This document shows, piece by piece, positions 48,197-57,254 of a stretch of 64,000 nucleotides of DNA. Positions within the stretch are counted from its first letter, which is position 1. Each line of letters begins with the position of its first letter. The notes under the pieces are model-generated. The model ran no database searches and had not been told where the DNA came from. It worked only from the letters and a program-made list of their open reading frames with translations. The DNA comes from a virus. Location: the IMG/VR virus record IMGVR_UViG_3300031787_013450, positions 28,491-92,490 of that record; one strand, written 5' to 3'. Made by a program: the position numbers and the translations under genes.

Positions 48197-49045
48197 ATGA
48201 AAAATCTACATTTATTACCAACAGACAAACCAAGTAGGTTGCATTTAATTGAAAATGCTTTAACAATTACAAGTGAGTACAAAAATTCAGTTTGTGATTC
48301 TGAAGTAAACATTTACATTACATCTTCTGATGAAGAAATTAAGGAAGGAGATTGGTGTTATGGATTATTTGCTCAAAAACCTTTTATATTAAGTGATTTT
48401 GAAAATGTAAAGATTAATTTTCCTGAATATAAATCAGAATATAAAAAAATCATCCTAACAACAGACCAAGCCCTTATTGCTGATGGTGTACAAGAGATTG
48501 ATAATACATTTGCAGAATGGTTTGTTAAGAATCCTACTTGTGAGGAGGTTGAAATTAAAGTAGAATTTATACAAACACCTGACAATTTAAAAGATGGTTT
48601 TTATTACAAAATAATCATTCCCAAAGAACCTAAACTAATTAATAACTGTCCTAAGTGTGGTTTAGATTTAATCATAAGAGAACATTGTACACCAACTTGT
48701 ACAGATATTGATTGCCGTGGTATTATACTTAGTAATGAAACATTAAGAGAATGGGCATCAAAAGAAGAACCTAAACAAGAAACACTTGAAGAAACATTTA
48801 GAAATTATGTAAATGAAAGATATCATTTTCCAATTAGAGATTCATATCCAGATTTGGAATCAGCAAAATTTGGTGCTAAGTGGCAACAAGAAAGAATGTA
48901 TAGTGAGGAAGACATGATTGATTTTGCATTTAATACATACTGTTATATTAGTAAAATTATGAATGTTCCTTTTAATCAGATTTCAGAAAACAAACTTCAC
49001 GCTATTGAAAATTTAAAACAATTTAAAAAAAGAAATGGAAAGTAA
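48197..49045 (+). CDS. Modular accessory protein B2 with zinc knuckle
   Basis: 282 residues from ATG 48197. Shares the N-terminal domain of 46599, then inserts a Cys cluster (NCPKCGLDLIIREHC, CTDIDCRG) and ends with the module GAKWQQERMYSEEDM and QFKKRNGK. Unknown function. Confidence 0.65.
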   Translation: MKNLHLLPTDKPSRLHLIENALTITSEYKNSVCDSEVNIYITSSDEEIKEGDWCYGLFAQKPFILSDFENVKINFPEYKSEYKKIILTTDQALIADGVQEIDNTFAEWFVKNPTCEEVEIKVEFIQTPDNLKDGFYYKIIIPKEPKLINNCPKCGLDLIIREHCTPTCTDIDCRGIILSNETLREWASKEEPKQETLEETFRNYVNERYHFPIRDSYPDLESAKFGAKWQQERMYSEEDMIDFAFNTYCYISKIMNVPFNQISENKLHAIENLKQFKKRNGK

Positions 49046-49271
49046 ACAACAAACCGCAGTTGACTGGCTTTGGGAAAAGTTGCTCGAAGAAACCGAAACA
49101 GGAGAACTTCGATATCACCTGAAGCATGATGTTGTAAAAGTGTTTAATGAGGCACTGAAAATGGAACGAGAGCAGATAATTAACGCCTACGATGGATTTC
49201 CAATTAATGCTCGAAACTGTCAGAACGGTGAACAATACTACGAAGAAATCTATGGAACTGATAAAGATTAA
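49035..49271 (+). CDS. Foreign-looking accessory protein
   Basis: 78 residues, AVDWLWEKLLEETETGELRY then NGEQYYEEIYGTDKD. The DNA is noticeably richer in G+C than its neighbours, so probably a recent arrival. It overlaps the previous gene by 11 bases. Unknown function. Confidence 0.65.
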   Translation: MESKQQTAVDWLWEKLLEETETGELRYHLKHDVVKVFNEALKMEREQIINAYDGFPINARNCQNGEQYYEEIYGTDKD

Positions 49272-49301
49272 ATTTAAATAAGTTAAATAACATTATATTT
49301 T

Positions 49302-49333
49302 TTTGTTTGGTTATTATTTTAATAGTATATTTG
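49302..49333 (+). promoter_or_regulatory. Bacteroidota-type promoter
   Basis: TTTG 49302 and TATATTTG 49326-49333; marks the return to phage-type genes after the accessory island. Confidence 0.75.
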
Positions 49334-49337
49334 TAAT

Positions 49338-49904
49338 ATGAAAGACATAATTTTATTTAAAGGGCGAAAAAAAGGTATGATTCATACAATTGATATATCT
49401 ATATTACATATTATTAACGTTTTTTTCCCTAAAACATTTCATGCTAAATATTCTTATTTAGGTTCTGTACCTTGGAATGAAAAAGACGAGTTGTTTAAGG
49501 CATTGGAACCTTTGGTCATTTTTATGGATTACAAGGCTAGGCCAAAATGGTGTCCTAGATGGTTTCTTAGATTATTACATTTATTTGGTAACGATAATTC
49601 TATTGTAAGGGTTCGTAACTTTACGTTATATAATTTACATAGAAAATTAACAAAAGGTTTTATGATTTATGATTATAAGACAAAATGGGAATGGTATGAT
49701 TTAAGAATATCAATAACTGGTGATAAACAATCTTGGTTTTTAGCAAATGCGATAGAATCAGAATTTTATAATAAAGGTTTAAGAAAAGATTTGGCTGATA
49801 GAATAAAAGAATTAGACCCAGAAACAAAATATAGTTCTGGTAGTAGCAAAGAAATATTAAGAGAAGAATTAAATAGATTAGAAGAAAAATATGAGAACAG
49901 TTGA
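49338..49904 (+). CDS. Hypothetical phage protein
   Basis: 188 residues. Start 5 bases after the promoter box. LFKGRKKGMIHTIDISILHI and RPKWCPRWFLRLLHLFG are distinctive but not assigned; helical C-terminus. Confidence 0.6.
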   Translation: MKDIILFKGRKKGMIHTIDISILHIINVFFPKTFHAKYSYLGSVPWNEKDELFKALEPLVIFMDYKARPKWCPRWFLRLLHLFGNDNSIVRVRNFTLYNLHRKLTKGFMIYDYKTKWEWYDLRISITGDKQSWFLANAIESEFYNKGLRKDLADRIKELDPETKYSSGSSKEILREELNRLEEKYENS

Positions 49905-50154
49905 AATTGAAATTGATATTGATGATTTTTTATCAGCAATGAACAGTCGTGATTACGATTATTTGTTAAAATGTCTAAAAGAAGATGGTTATGTAGATGA
50001 ATCAGTTATAATTAAAGATGGCGTATTAACGTCAAAGCTTACTTTGTATGAAAATAGCGATTATTATAATGCTTTGTTAAAATTATCTGAAAACAAACAT
50101 AGATTATCAACTGATGAAGAAGAATTAATTATTAATTTGGGCAAAAAGCTATAA
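49891..50154 (+). CDS. Hypothetical small acidic protein
   Basis: 87 residues, acidic, overlaps previous gene by 14 bases. Unknown. Confidence 0.55.
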   Translation: MRTVEIEIDIDDFLSAMNSRDYDYLLKCLKEDGYVDESVIIKDGVLTSKLTLYENSDYYNALLKLSENKHRLSTDEEELIINLGKKL

Positions 50155-50251
50155 CTATTTAATTAAGTTCATATTTATTAATGCATTAAATACATAAGGA
50201 CAGATATATAATATTTTTTGTTCGGTAATAATTATTTAAATATGGATTGTG

Positions 50252-50641
50252 ATGGTAATAGAGAAAAAAAAGATGGGTACTATATGTTTAGGTATATCAA
50301 CTTTTTTAAATCCTTTAGGGTTCGACATAGTTGTTTACAAGTTAATGACATTAACGAAAGATTATTGGCATACAATGGGTATATTATACGTTATGTCGGC
50401 CCTATTGTTTGGATTATCTTATTTTTCATTTAAAAAAATTGGTAACAAATTAGGTAATTTGTTGTTAACATTAGCTTTATTTTTTAATCCTTTTGGTTAT
50501 GACATAGTTGTTAGTTTAATTAATATGTTAACTGGTGATTATTGGATAACAATAATGTTTATGTATATTTTGAGCATAATGTTTTTTTTAGTATATTTGT
50601 TTTTATATAATATTAACTTTTTTAAAAATATAAGAATATGA
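50252..50641 (+). CDS. Membrane protein with internal duplication
   Basis: 129 residues from ATG 50252 (GTG 50249 also possible). Two similar halves: NPLGFDIVVYKLMTLTKDYW and NPFGYDIVVSLINMLTGDYW, each followed by a hydrophobic hairpin; four spans in all. Overlaps the next ATG. Unknown function. Confidence 0.6.
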   Translation: MVIEKKKMGTICLGISTFLNPLGFDIVVYKLMTLTKDYWHTMGILYVMSALLFGLSYFSFKKIGNKLGNLLLTLALFFNPFGYDIVVSLINMLTGDYWITIMFMYILSIMFFLVYLFLYNINFFKNIRI

Positions 50642-50991
50642 CTTTTGACGAACTTTTTAATGATTTTTTTTCTGGGGATGAGGAAATAAAAAAAGATGCT
50701 GAACTTGATAATAAAATACAACAAATCAGTGATTTTATTAAAAAAAATATAAGTTTAGATTCTAAAGATGTTGGTAATAAGGCTAATTTAATTAAGGTTG
50801 AAATAGTAAAAATTGATGGTGTTAAATATGAAAAAACAACATGGGATATAAATGGTACTATTTTAGTTAAATTAGGTCTTATTAGTGAAGAACCTGATAT
50901 GGAAAAACTACTAGAAAAAGCTGTTGATGAAGAAAACTATGAAGAAGCTGCTAGGTTAAGGGATTTAATTAAAAAAAATGAATCAATATAA
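50638..50991 (+). CDS. UVR-domain protein
   Basis: 117 residues. The C-terminal 30 (LEKAVDEENYEEAARLRDLI) are a UVR motif, the helical hairpin by which UvrB and UvrC bind, also seen in ClpC/McsA-type proteins. N-terminal ~80 are unassigned. It may bind a host UVR partner. Confidence 0.7.
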   Translation: MTFDELFNDFFSGDEEIKKDAELDNKIQQISDFIKKNISLDSKDVGNKANLIKVEIVKIDGVKYEKTTWDINGTILVKLGLISEEPDMEKLLEKAVDEENYEEAARLRDLIKKNESI

Positions 50992-51214
50992 TGATAATAA
51001 CCAAAAACATGGTTATTGGGAATGGTATTATGATAATGGAGCCATAATGTATAAAGGTTATTTTTTTAATGATAAACCTCATGGATATTGGGAATCTTAT
51101 TATAGTAATGGTGCAATAATGTATAAAGGTAAATATTTTAATGGTAAACCATATGGTTATTGGGAGAGGTTTGAATATTTTGGTAAATTAAAATCTAAAA
51201 CATATTACATATGA
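50978..51214 (+). CDS. MORN-repeat protein 1
   Basis: 78 residues with three MORN-like units (HGYWEWYYDNGAIMYKGYF, HGYWESYYSNGAIMYKGKY, YGYWERF). Such repeats bind phospholipids or proteins. Confidence 0.75.
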   Translation: MNQYNDNNQKHGYWEWYYDNGAIMYKGYFFNDKPHGYWESYYSNGAIMYKGKYFNGKPYGYWERFEYFGKLKSKTYYI

Positions 51215-51372
51215 ATTTAAAAAATATAACACCAATAAATGAAAATAATCAACCACATGGTTATTGGGAACACTATTTTTCTAATGGTCAATTATATTAT
51301 AAAGGAAACTATGTTAATGGTAACAGACATGGTTATTGGGAATACTATTGGGGTAATGGTAAATTAAAATAA
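51211..51372 (+). CDS. MORN-repeat protein 2
   Basis: 53 residues, ATG 51211 overlapping the previous stop; two MORN units (HGYWEHYFSNGQLYYKGNY, HGYWEYYWGNGKLK). It is probably a tandem duplicate or split of the preceding gene. Confidence 0.7.
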   Translation: MNLKNITPINENNQPHGYWEHYFSNGQLYYKGNYVNGNRHGYWEYYWGNGKLK

Positions 51373-51386
51373 AAAAGATATTATAT

Positions 51387-51869
51387 ATGGTGTTAAACAA
51401 AATAAATGAATTTGCGAAAAAAGAATTATTAATTGATGTTAATCTTAATAGTAATGATACTTATATTGATTTAGAAAATAAAATAATTTTAATACACAAC
51501 AAACAAACAATAAATAATAAATGTTTTTCATTATTACATGAATTGGGGCATGTTATTCAACCAGTTAGTTTATTTCAAATAGAAAAAAAAAATATAAATG
51601 TCAGTAAGTTTTTAATATTAGAACAGGAAATAAATGCTTGGGATATTGGTTGGTTAATTGCAAAATATTTAAAAATAGCCGACAAATTAAATTATGAAGA
51701 TTATGTTAAAGAATCTGCAATTAATTTAAAATCATATATGATAATGATTAATGAAGCAGATAACAAATACATAAAAACAAAAGCGATAGATTATATTATT
51801 AAAGAAAACGAAAGATTACCAGAATGGTTAGACGTATATAAAAAAGTAATCAATCAAAGATTAACATAA
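51387..51869 (+). CDS. Zincin metallopeptidase-like protein (ImmA/IrrE-like)
   Basis: 160 residues. SLLHELGHVIQP carries HExxH at ~50, and LEQEINAWDIGWLIAK supplies the downstream Glu, as in ImmA/IrrE peptidases that cleave repressors. No HTH domain is attached. Its end overlaps the convergent endolysin by 16 bases. Confidence 0.75.
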   Translation: MVLNKINEFAKKELLIDVNLNSNDTYIDLENKIILIHNKQTINNKCFSLLHELGHVIQPVSLFQIEKKNINVSKFLILEQEINAWDIGWLIAKYLKIADKLNYEDYVKESAINLKSYMIMINEADNKYIKTKAIDYIIKENERLPEWLDVYKKVINQRLT

Positions 51870-52369
51870 TTGGTCCCTTTTATGAAATCTTTAGCATTGT
51901 GTTTTGCTAATAACTGTTGCCAAGTATAACCAAATGTTTTTTCAAAATGTGGCCTATCTTTAAAGGATTTCCAATCACCACCCCATATCCAACCATGTGA
52001 TTTAAATATATTAACAACTTCCATCCAATCTGATTTACCATCTTTATCAAAATCAATTACAGTGTCCCAACTAGCTGTTTTATTATCAACAATTAAAACA
52101 ATGTCTAAAGCTAAACCGAAATTATGAATAGATTGACCACCTTTAGCTTTAGTTACGACACCAAGTCTATTACCATTAGCATCAAATAATCTTGTTCTAC
52201 CTTGAGCATATAAAGCATCTTGTTCTTGAAATGTTCTTAAAGTATAAGCAAATCTACATATTGCTCTACCAGTTAATGCTTGGGTTATTTTATTCACGTA
52301 AATATCTCTAACTTCTTCCCTTACTTTAGGATGTAGTAATGCAATTCGGTCTAATGTTATTTTATCCAT
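51854..52369 (-). CDS. M15 peptidase endolysin
   Basis: 171 residues from MDKIT (an upstream in-frame ATG at 52402 lies in the promoter motif). Motifs of T5-type L-alanyl-D-glutamate peptidases: YTLRTFQEQDALYAQGR, SIHNFGLALDIV (SxHxxGxAxD zinc site), GWIWGGDWKSFKDRPHFEK (catalytic Asp and His). It cleaves the peptidoglycan stem peptide for lysis. No signal peptide, so a holin is needed; candidate at 16525. Confidence 0.93.
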   Translation of the reverse strand: MDKITLDRIALLHPKVREEVRDIYVNKITQALTGRAICRFAYTLRTFQEQDALYAQGRTRLFDANGNRLGVVTKAKGGQSIHNFGLALDIVLIVDNKTASWDTVIDFDKDGKSDWMEVVNIFKSHGWIWGGDWKSFKDRPHFEKTFGYTWQQLLAKHNAKDFIKGTNYVNL

Positions 52370-52380
52370 AATTAATGTAT

Positions 52381-52394
52381 TTATTAATAAATAT
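52381..52394 (-). promoter_or_regulatory. Late-type promoter motif for endolysin
   Basis: On the minus strand ATATTTATTAATAA, 11 bases before MDKIT. An endolysin is a late gene by nature, so this supports reading the motif as the late promoter. Confidence 0.6.
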
Positions 52395-52502
52395 TTTAAC
52401 AAATAAAAATAAATAATATTTTTTTTATTGAAATATCAATAATAATATAATTTTTTATAGTTTTTTCTTTTTTTTGTTATATATATTTAGTACATTTGTT
52501 AC

Positions 52503-52754
52503 ATGAAAAACACACTTATAATTGATATTGACACTGAAAGGGATATACCTGTAAAAATAGGTAAACCAGATGATTTCAAACAACCAGAAACTAAAGAAGA
52601 AGCTAAAAAAATTATTTTGGACGACATAACATGCGTTTGTGAAACACTATGTATGTTAATTAAATTGGCTGATGATAATAGTTATCACGATAAAGATGAT
52701 TTGATTAAGGCATCTATTTTTCATTTGAATAAATTAAATGAAAAGAATGTTTGA
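52503..52754 (+). CDS. Hypothetical small acidic protein
   Basis: 83 residues, acidic, helical C-terminus. A TACATTTG box lies just upstream with non-standard spacing. Unknown. Confidence 0.55.
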   Translation: MKNTLIIDIDTERDIPVKIGKPDDFKQPETKEEAKKIILDDITCVCETLCMLIKLADDNSYHDKDDLIKASIFHLNKLNEKNV

Positions 52755-52947
52755 CGAAAAGCCTAAAGATATTTTGAATAGATATAATATCTTGATAGAT
52801 AAGATAGACAAATGTGAGACTATTGATTCAATAAACGAATCTTTATTGAATATTAATTTATTTAATGACTTATACAAAGATAATGACCTATATGTTTCAT
52901 TATTAATTAATTTAAAGAATAAAAAAGTAAAACTTATTCAAAATTAA
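52738..52947 (+). CDS. Hypothetical small protein
   Basis: 69 residues, overlaps previous gene by 17 bases; ATG 52747 is an alternative. Helical. Unknown. Confidence 0.5.
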   Translation: MKRMFDEKPKDILNRYNILIDKIDKCETIDSINESLLNINLFNDLYKDNDLYVSLLINLKNKKVKLIQN

Positions 52948-52955
52948 AAAAAAAC

Positions 52956-52986
52956 TTGTTTTGCTTGCAAATATTATGTATCTTTG
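52956..52986 (+). promoter_or_regulatory. Bacteroidota-type promoter
   Basis: TTG 52956 and TATCTTTG 52979-52986. Confidence 0.7.
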
Positions 52987-53006
52987 CATTAAGTAACTAA
53001 AAAAAT

Positions 53007-53432
53007 ATGTTAATAAAAGAAAGAATCAGTAAAGATTTTATCCAAGCGTTTAAAGAAAAAAACATGGGTAAGAAAAACTTTTTAGGTTTGTTAAAAGCAT
53101 CTATTGAAACACAAGAAAAAAAGTTAATCGAATCAACAGATGAAAATGTTTTAAAGGTTTTAAAGATTATTGAGAAAAACCTTAAAGAGACAATAGAAAA
53201 CAAAAAGAAAATAAATGTATCGTCATCTGATGATGAAACGGAATTAAGTTATTTACAAGATTATTTACCTAAACCAATGACAGAAAATGAAATTAGGTCT
53301 ATAATTAGTGATTATATACAATCTGGGGATAATAAAAATTCTGGTTTCCTAATTGGTAAATTCAATAAGGAGAATAAAGGTAAAAACTTTGATAATAATT
53401 TAGTAAGTAGTGTAATTAAAGAATTAATTTAA
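53007..53432 (+). CDS. yqeY: GatB/YqeY-domain protein
   Basis: 141 residues, full length for YqeY (~148). ISKDFIQAFKEKNMGKKNFL at the start and ETELSYLQDYLPKPMTENEI in the middle are the family's hallmark, the latter shared with the tRNA-binding tail of GatB amidotransferase. YqeY's own role is unclear but probably tRNA-linked, in keeping with this genome's tRNA theme. Confidence 0.88.
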   Translation: MLIKERISKDFIQAFKEKNMGKKNFLGLLKASIETQEKKLIESTDENVLKVLKIIEKNLKETIENKKKINVSSSDDETELSYLQDYLPKPMTENEIRSIISDYIQSGDNKNSGFLIGKFNKENKGKNFDNNLVSSVIKELI

Positions 53433-53442
53433 ATAAAAAAAA

Positions 53443-54735
53443 ATGAAAAAAGGTAAAATTAAAACCAGAAGTATTGACGAATATTTTGACATGCCTCATG
53501 AGGTTTATGAGATGAGTAAACTTAATCTTGGGATTGATGATGACGCAGACGATGGATTATCAAATGTTAATCAAATAGTAGAAAAAATTTCTTTTATTGA
53601 GTTATCAGTAATAAATTCATATTTATTATCTTGCTTTAAAGATAATAAAAATAAAAGTGATGTTAATGTAATGACATATGGTAAAGTTAATCACATTGGA
53701 CAATTAGAACAAGGTGGTGTTCATGAAGATACTGAATCATTTTGGTTTATGGGTAAATTAAAAGAATATGATTATCTATTAATTTTTCAAACTAGAGCAT
53801 ATGTTAACAGTAGAGGTGATTTTGAATGTTTTTTAAACATATCAACAAACAAGAAAATAAAGGATGAAGAAATTAATAACATTTTTCAAAAATTGAAAAA
53901 GGTAGCGTTTAATTCTTCAAAATATGTTGGCAAAGTAATTAAAGTTAAATTTTATGAATCATCATTTCATGGTATTGAAATAATTGAAACCAATGATAGT
54001 GATAATGATTTACTAGTGTTAAATGACACTCAAAACAAATTCATTGACCATTTTGTTAATGTGGTGTCTAGAGGTGGTAATTTAAGATATTTGTTGAATG
54101 GTGAACCAGGAACAGGTAAAACTAAAACAATTAGAGAAATAGCTAAAAAATTATTACCTAATTCTACTTTCATTATCCCAGATTTTGTTGATGGGTCTGA
54201 TTTGGCAACAATCATTGAAACATGTAATATCTTCGACAAAGCTGTTATCATAATGGATGATATTGATTTGTTCATTGGGTCAAGAGATACTGGAGGTTAT
54301 ACTCAAAATTTGGGTGAATTCTTAACAATATTTGATGGTATTAAAAAACAAAAAATAAGTTTTATTGCGTCAACAAATGATAAAAAATTAGTTGATAAAG
54401 CAGCTGAAAGACCAGGTAGATTTAATTTCATTATTGATTATGGTTTCTTAACAGATGAGCAAATAAGAAAAGTATGTGAACTTTATTTACCTGAAAAGTG
54501 GAGAGTTAAAGAAGTTTATAATTTACTCACTGGTAAAATAAATGGTAAGAAGACTAAAATAACTGGTGCGTTTATTTATAACTTGTCTGAGAATATAAAA
54601 GATATGACCATAGATAATGTAGAGTGGAGTCTAGAAGATACGCTTCAGTTAATAAAAGAATCTTATAAAGGTTTTTATCATTCTCAAATAGAGGCTGAAA
54701 GAGATAACATTGGTTTTGGTGTTGTGAAAGGATAA
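53443..54735 (+). CDS. AAA+ ATPase
   Basis: 430 residues. N-terminal ~190 unassigned; AAA+ module with Walker A GEPGTGKTK at ~220, Walker B AVIIMDDIDLF, sensor FIASTNDKK and arginine-finger region ERPGRFNFII, close to BCS1/FtsH-type AAA rather than replication clamp loaders. It could remodel a host or virion complex. Operon neighbours: SET-domain protein and T5 A1-like protein. Confidence 0.85.
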   Translation: MKKGKIKTRSIDEYFDMPHEVYEMSKLNLGIDDDADDGLSNVNQIVEKISFIELSVINSYLLSCFKDNKNKSDVNVMTYGKVNHIGQLEQGGVHEDTESFWFMGKLKEYDYLLIFQTRAYVNSRGDFECFLNISTNKKIKDEEINNIFQKLKKVAFNSSKYVGKVIKVKFYESSFHGIEIIETNDSDNDLLVLNDTQNKFIDHFVNVVSRGGNLRYLLNGEPGTGKTKTIREIAKKLLPNSTFIIPDFVDGSDLATIIETCNIFDKAVIIMDDIDLFIGSRDTGGYTQNLGEFLTIFDGIKKQKISFIASTNDKKLVDKAAERPGRFNFIIDYGFLTDEQIRKVCELYLPEKWRVKEVYNLLTGKINGKKTKITGAFIYNLSENIKDMTIDNVEWSLEDTLQLIKESYKGFYHSQIEAERDNIGFGVVKG

Positions 54736-54736
54736 T

Positions 54737-55051
54737 ATGAATTATAGACCATTACCAGAGTTTTTAACTGTTAAATCATCTAATATTGATGGACTTGGAT
54801 TATTCGCTACGAATGACATACCAAAAAATGTTATACTCGGTATAACACATGTTAGAGATATTAGATTTGAAGATGGTTATATTAGAACACCGTTAGGGGC
54901 CTTTTTTAACCATTCTGACGAACCCAATTGTATTGTCTTATATGATGGTGACTTTTTAAAATTGGCGACAATTAAAGACATAAATGATGGTGAAGAATTA
55001 ACAGCCACATATTTATGGTATGACCCGACTAAAAAAAATGATAAACTATGA
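54737..55051 (+). CDS. SET-domain protein methyltransferase
   Basis: 104 residues. GLGLFATNDIPKNVILG (SAM-binding start of SET), GAFFNHSDEPNC (NHxxxPN motif) and DGEELTATY (GEExxxxY motif) are all present, so a minimal but complete SET core without pre/post-SET zinc clusters. Such enzymes methylate lysines. One base after the AAA+ gene, suggesting a shared target; which protein is unknown. Confidence 0.85.
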   Translation: MNYRPLPEFLTVKSSNIDGLGLFATNDIPKNVILGITHVRDIRFEDGYIRTPLGAFFNHSDEPNCIVLYDGDFLKLATIKDINDGEELTATYLWYDPTKKNDKL

Positions 55052-55413
55052 GTGTATTAAAATTTGAGTTAAAAGAAGAGCATGTTAAATTACTTAAAAA
55101 CCTTAATTGGAGTTTAGGTAAAGACAAAATAATAAACGGTATTTCAACAAATGAATTTGATGAAGTTATACCACCATTTGGCGAAGATGATTTGTATTAT
55201 GCTATTGATTTAATCTTGAATGGTAAACCAACTAATTTTGACCCATTAAACGATACTGGTGATATTGTATATACAGAAGAACAGATTGCTGAATGGGATA
55301 AATTATATAGTGAATTACCAATGGCCTTAGATATAATACTTTATCTTGGTAAGATTGAATATGGTCGATATAAAACTAAATACCATATTCGTGAATGGAA
55401 AAAAATAAAATAA
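55048..55413 (+). CDS. Hypothetical phage protein
   Basis: 121 residues, ATGA overlap with the SET gene. FGEDDLYYAIDLILNGKPTN and the acidic middle resemble a recurrent phage small-protein family without known function. Confidence 0.6.
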   Translation: MSVLKFELKEEHVKLLKNLNWSLGKDKIINGISTNEFDEVIPPFGEDDLYYAIDLILNGKPTNFDPLNDTGDIVYTEEQIAEWDKLYSELPMALDIILYLGKIEYGRYKTKYHIREWKKIK

Positions 55414-55434
55414 TTATTACTAAAAAAACTGATA

Positions 55435-57045
55435 ATGAGGTTTAATGAATTAAATGAAAAAGACATTGAGTTGATTAAAGAGACATACTTAAATAAAAAT
55501 GGTTTGTCTTGGGAAAAGAAAGCGATTGAGTTATCTAAATTATTTGAAGTGTCTGAAAGAACGATTAGAAAATGGGTAGCAGAAAAATTCTTTTTAAAAG
55601 AAAAAGAACAACCAATTTCTGAGCAATACGAGTTAGCTAAAAAAAGGCAATTTGATAAAGATAAACAAAGGTTTATAATAACTTGGGCACAAAGTAATAC
55701 AAATGTTCATAAAAAATTTTTAGAGAATATAGAAGCCTACGCTAAAGAAATAAATGCTGATATACATGTTATATTAGGAAGATATAAAAACCCTACTTCG
55801 TTATCTGCTAGTGATAAAATAAAACAAGAAGAAACATGGTCACCAGAAATAATTAAATATTCTGATGCTAATAGACATGATATTCATAAATATGTGTCTA
55901 TTATGTCAGATGTTAAGATACAACCAACAGCAGTAAATCCAATGAGTGGCCTTAATTCATTGAGTGGTGTTAATACATGTATCTTTGGCGCACCTAAAAT
56001 TCAAATGGAGATGATTCCAGTATTGGATAATAATCACCCTAAAATGATGTTGTCAACTGGTGCCTTAACAATTAAGAACTATACAGATTCTAAGGCTGGT
56101 AAAAAAGGTGATTTCCATCATACATTTGGTTTTTGTATTATTGAAATAAAAGATGATGAAGTATTTTATGTTAGACAAGTAACAGCCGATGATAAAACTG
56201 GTTCTTTCAATGATTTATGTTATAATGTACAAGATGGTGTCGTTAATAAAATAAAATCAATTGAAGCTATTGTATTTGGTGATATGCATTTTGGTCATCA
56301 TGACCAAAATGTAATAAATAAAACCCTAGATTTATTGAAAATAATTAAACCAAAGCATGTTGTATTACACGATGTGTTTGATGGTTATTCAATATCACAC
56401 CATGAACTTAAAGACCCTTTTATTCAATATGGAAAAGAAATTAATGGTACGAATGATTTAAACAAAGAAATAGATATATTAATGAATTGTTTAAAACCAT
56501 TTGAACAGTTTGATAATGTCGTTATCGTAAGAAGTAATCATGATGATTTTTTAGATAGATGGTTGAAAAATGAAGATTGGAAAAAACAACCAACTTTTAA
56601 AAATTCTAGATTATACATGCAATTATCAGATATATTGTTAGAACAATATTCTAATGGTGGTTCAGCAATAAAAGGTGTCATACCACATTTAATTAATAAA
56701 GTTTATCCTAAATATATAACATTAGATAGGAAATCATCATATAAAGTTAAAGGTGGTTGGGAACTTGGTGTCCATGGTGATTTAGCCAGTAATGGTTCAA
56801 GAGGCTCATTAGAAAATTTTAGGCGTTTGAATACCAAAATAATATTAGGCCATTATCACACACCAGGAAGAAAAGATGGTGCTTTAGCCGTAGGAACATC
56901 TACAAAGCTTAGATTAAGTTATAACTTAGGACCTTCTTCTTGGTTACAATCACATGTTATAATACACAATGATGGTAAAGCTCAACATATTTGTTTTATG
57001 AGTGATAAAGATGGTGATGTTAATTTTACAACTTTTTTTAACTAA
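55435..57045 (+). CDS. HTH-metallophosphoesterase, T5 A1-like
   Basis: 536 residues. N-terminal HTH (KLFEVSERTIRKWVAEKFFL), a middle domain, then a calcineurin-type phosphoesterase with all five metal motifs: FGDMHFGHHD, HDVFDGYSISHH, VRSNHDDFLDRW, GVHGDLASNG, LGHYHTPGR. Size and domain match T5 A1, which is needed for host DNA degradation. Likely a nuclease or its activator. The HTH suggests sequence- or structure-specific DNA binding. Confidence 0.8.
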   Translation: MRFNELNEKDIELIKETYLNKNGLSWEKKAIELSKLFEVSERTIRKWVAEKFFLKEKEQPISEQYELAKKRQFDKDKQRFIITWAQSNTNVHKKFLENIEAYAKEINADIHVILGRYKNPTSLSASDKIKQEETWSPEIIKYSDANRHDIHKYVSIMSDVKIQPTAVNPMSGLNSLSGVNTCIFGAPKIQMEMIPVLDNNHPKMMLSTGALTIKNYTDSKAGKKGDFHHTFGFCIIEIKDDEVFYVRQVTADDKTGSFNDLCYNVQDGVVNKIKSIEAIVFGDMHFGHHDQNVINKTLDLLKIIKPKHVVLHDVFDGYSISHHELKDPFIQYGKEINGTNDLNKEIDILMNCLKPFEQFDNVVIVRSNHDDFLDRWLKNEDWKKQPTFKNSRLYMQLSDILLEQYSNGGSAIKGVIPHLINKVYPKYITLDRKSSYKVKGGWELGVHGDLASNGSRGSLENFRRLNTKIILGHYHTPGRKDGALAVGTSTKLRLSYNLGPSSWLQSHVIIHNDGKAQHICFMSDKDGDVNFTTFFN

Positions 57046-57047
57046 TC

Positions 57048-57254
57048 ATGGAATTAAACATAAAAGATGATATTTCAATAGATAAGATTGAACAATTTAT
57101 TAACACATCGGTTAATAATAAACTTAAAAGAGTTTATATTAATGGTGTAAACCAAGAAATATTAGATGAATTAATATTTTTAGTTAATAAAAAAGGTTAT
57201 ACGATATCTAAAAATTTATTTAATAGTGATAATTATATTATTGAATTGAAATAA
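57048..57254 (+). CDS. Hypothetical small protein
   Basis: 68 residues, between the A1-like gene and infC, overlapping infC by one base (TAATG). Alpha/beta, unknown. Confidence 0.55.
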   Translation: MELNIKDDISIDKIEQFINTSVNNKLKRVYINGVNQEILDELIFLVNKKGYTISKNLFNSDNYIIELK

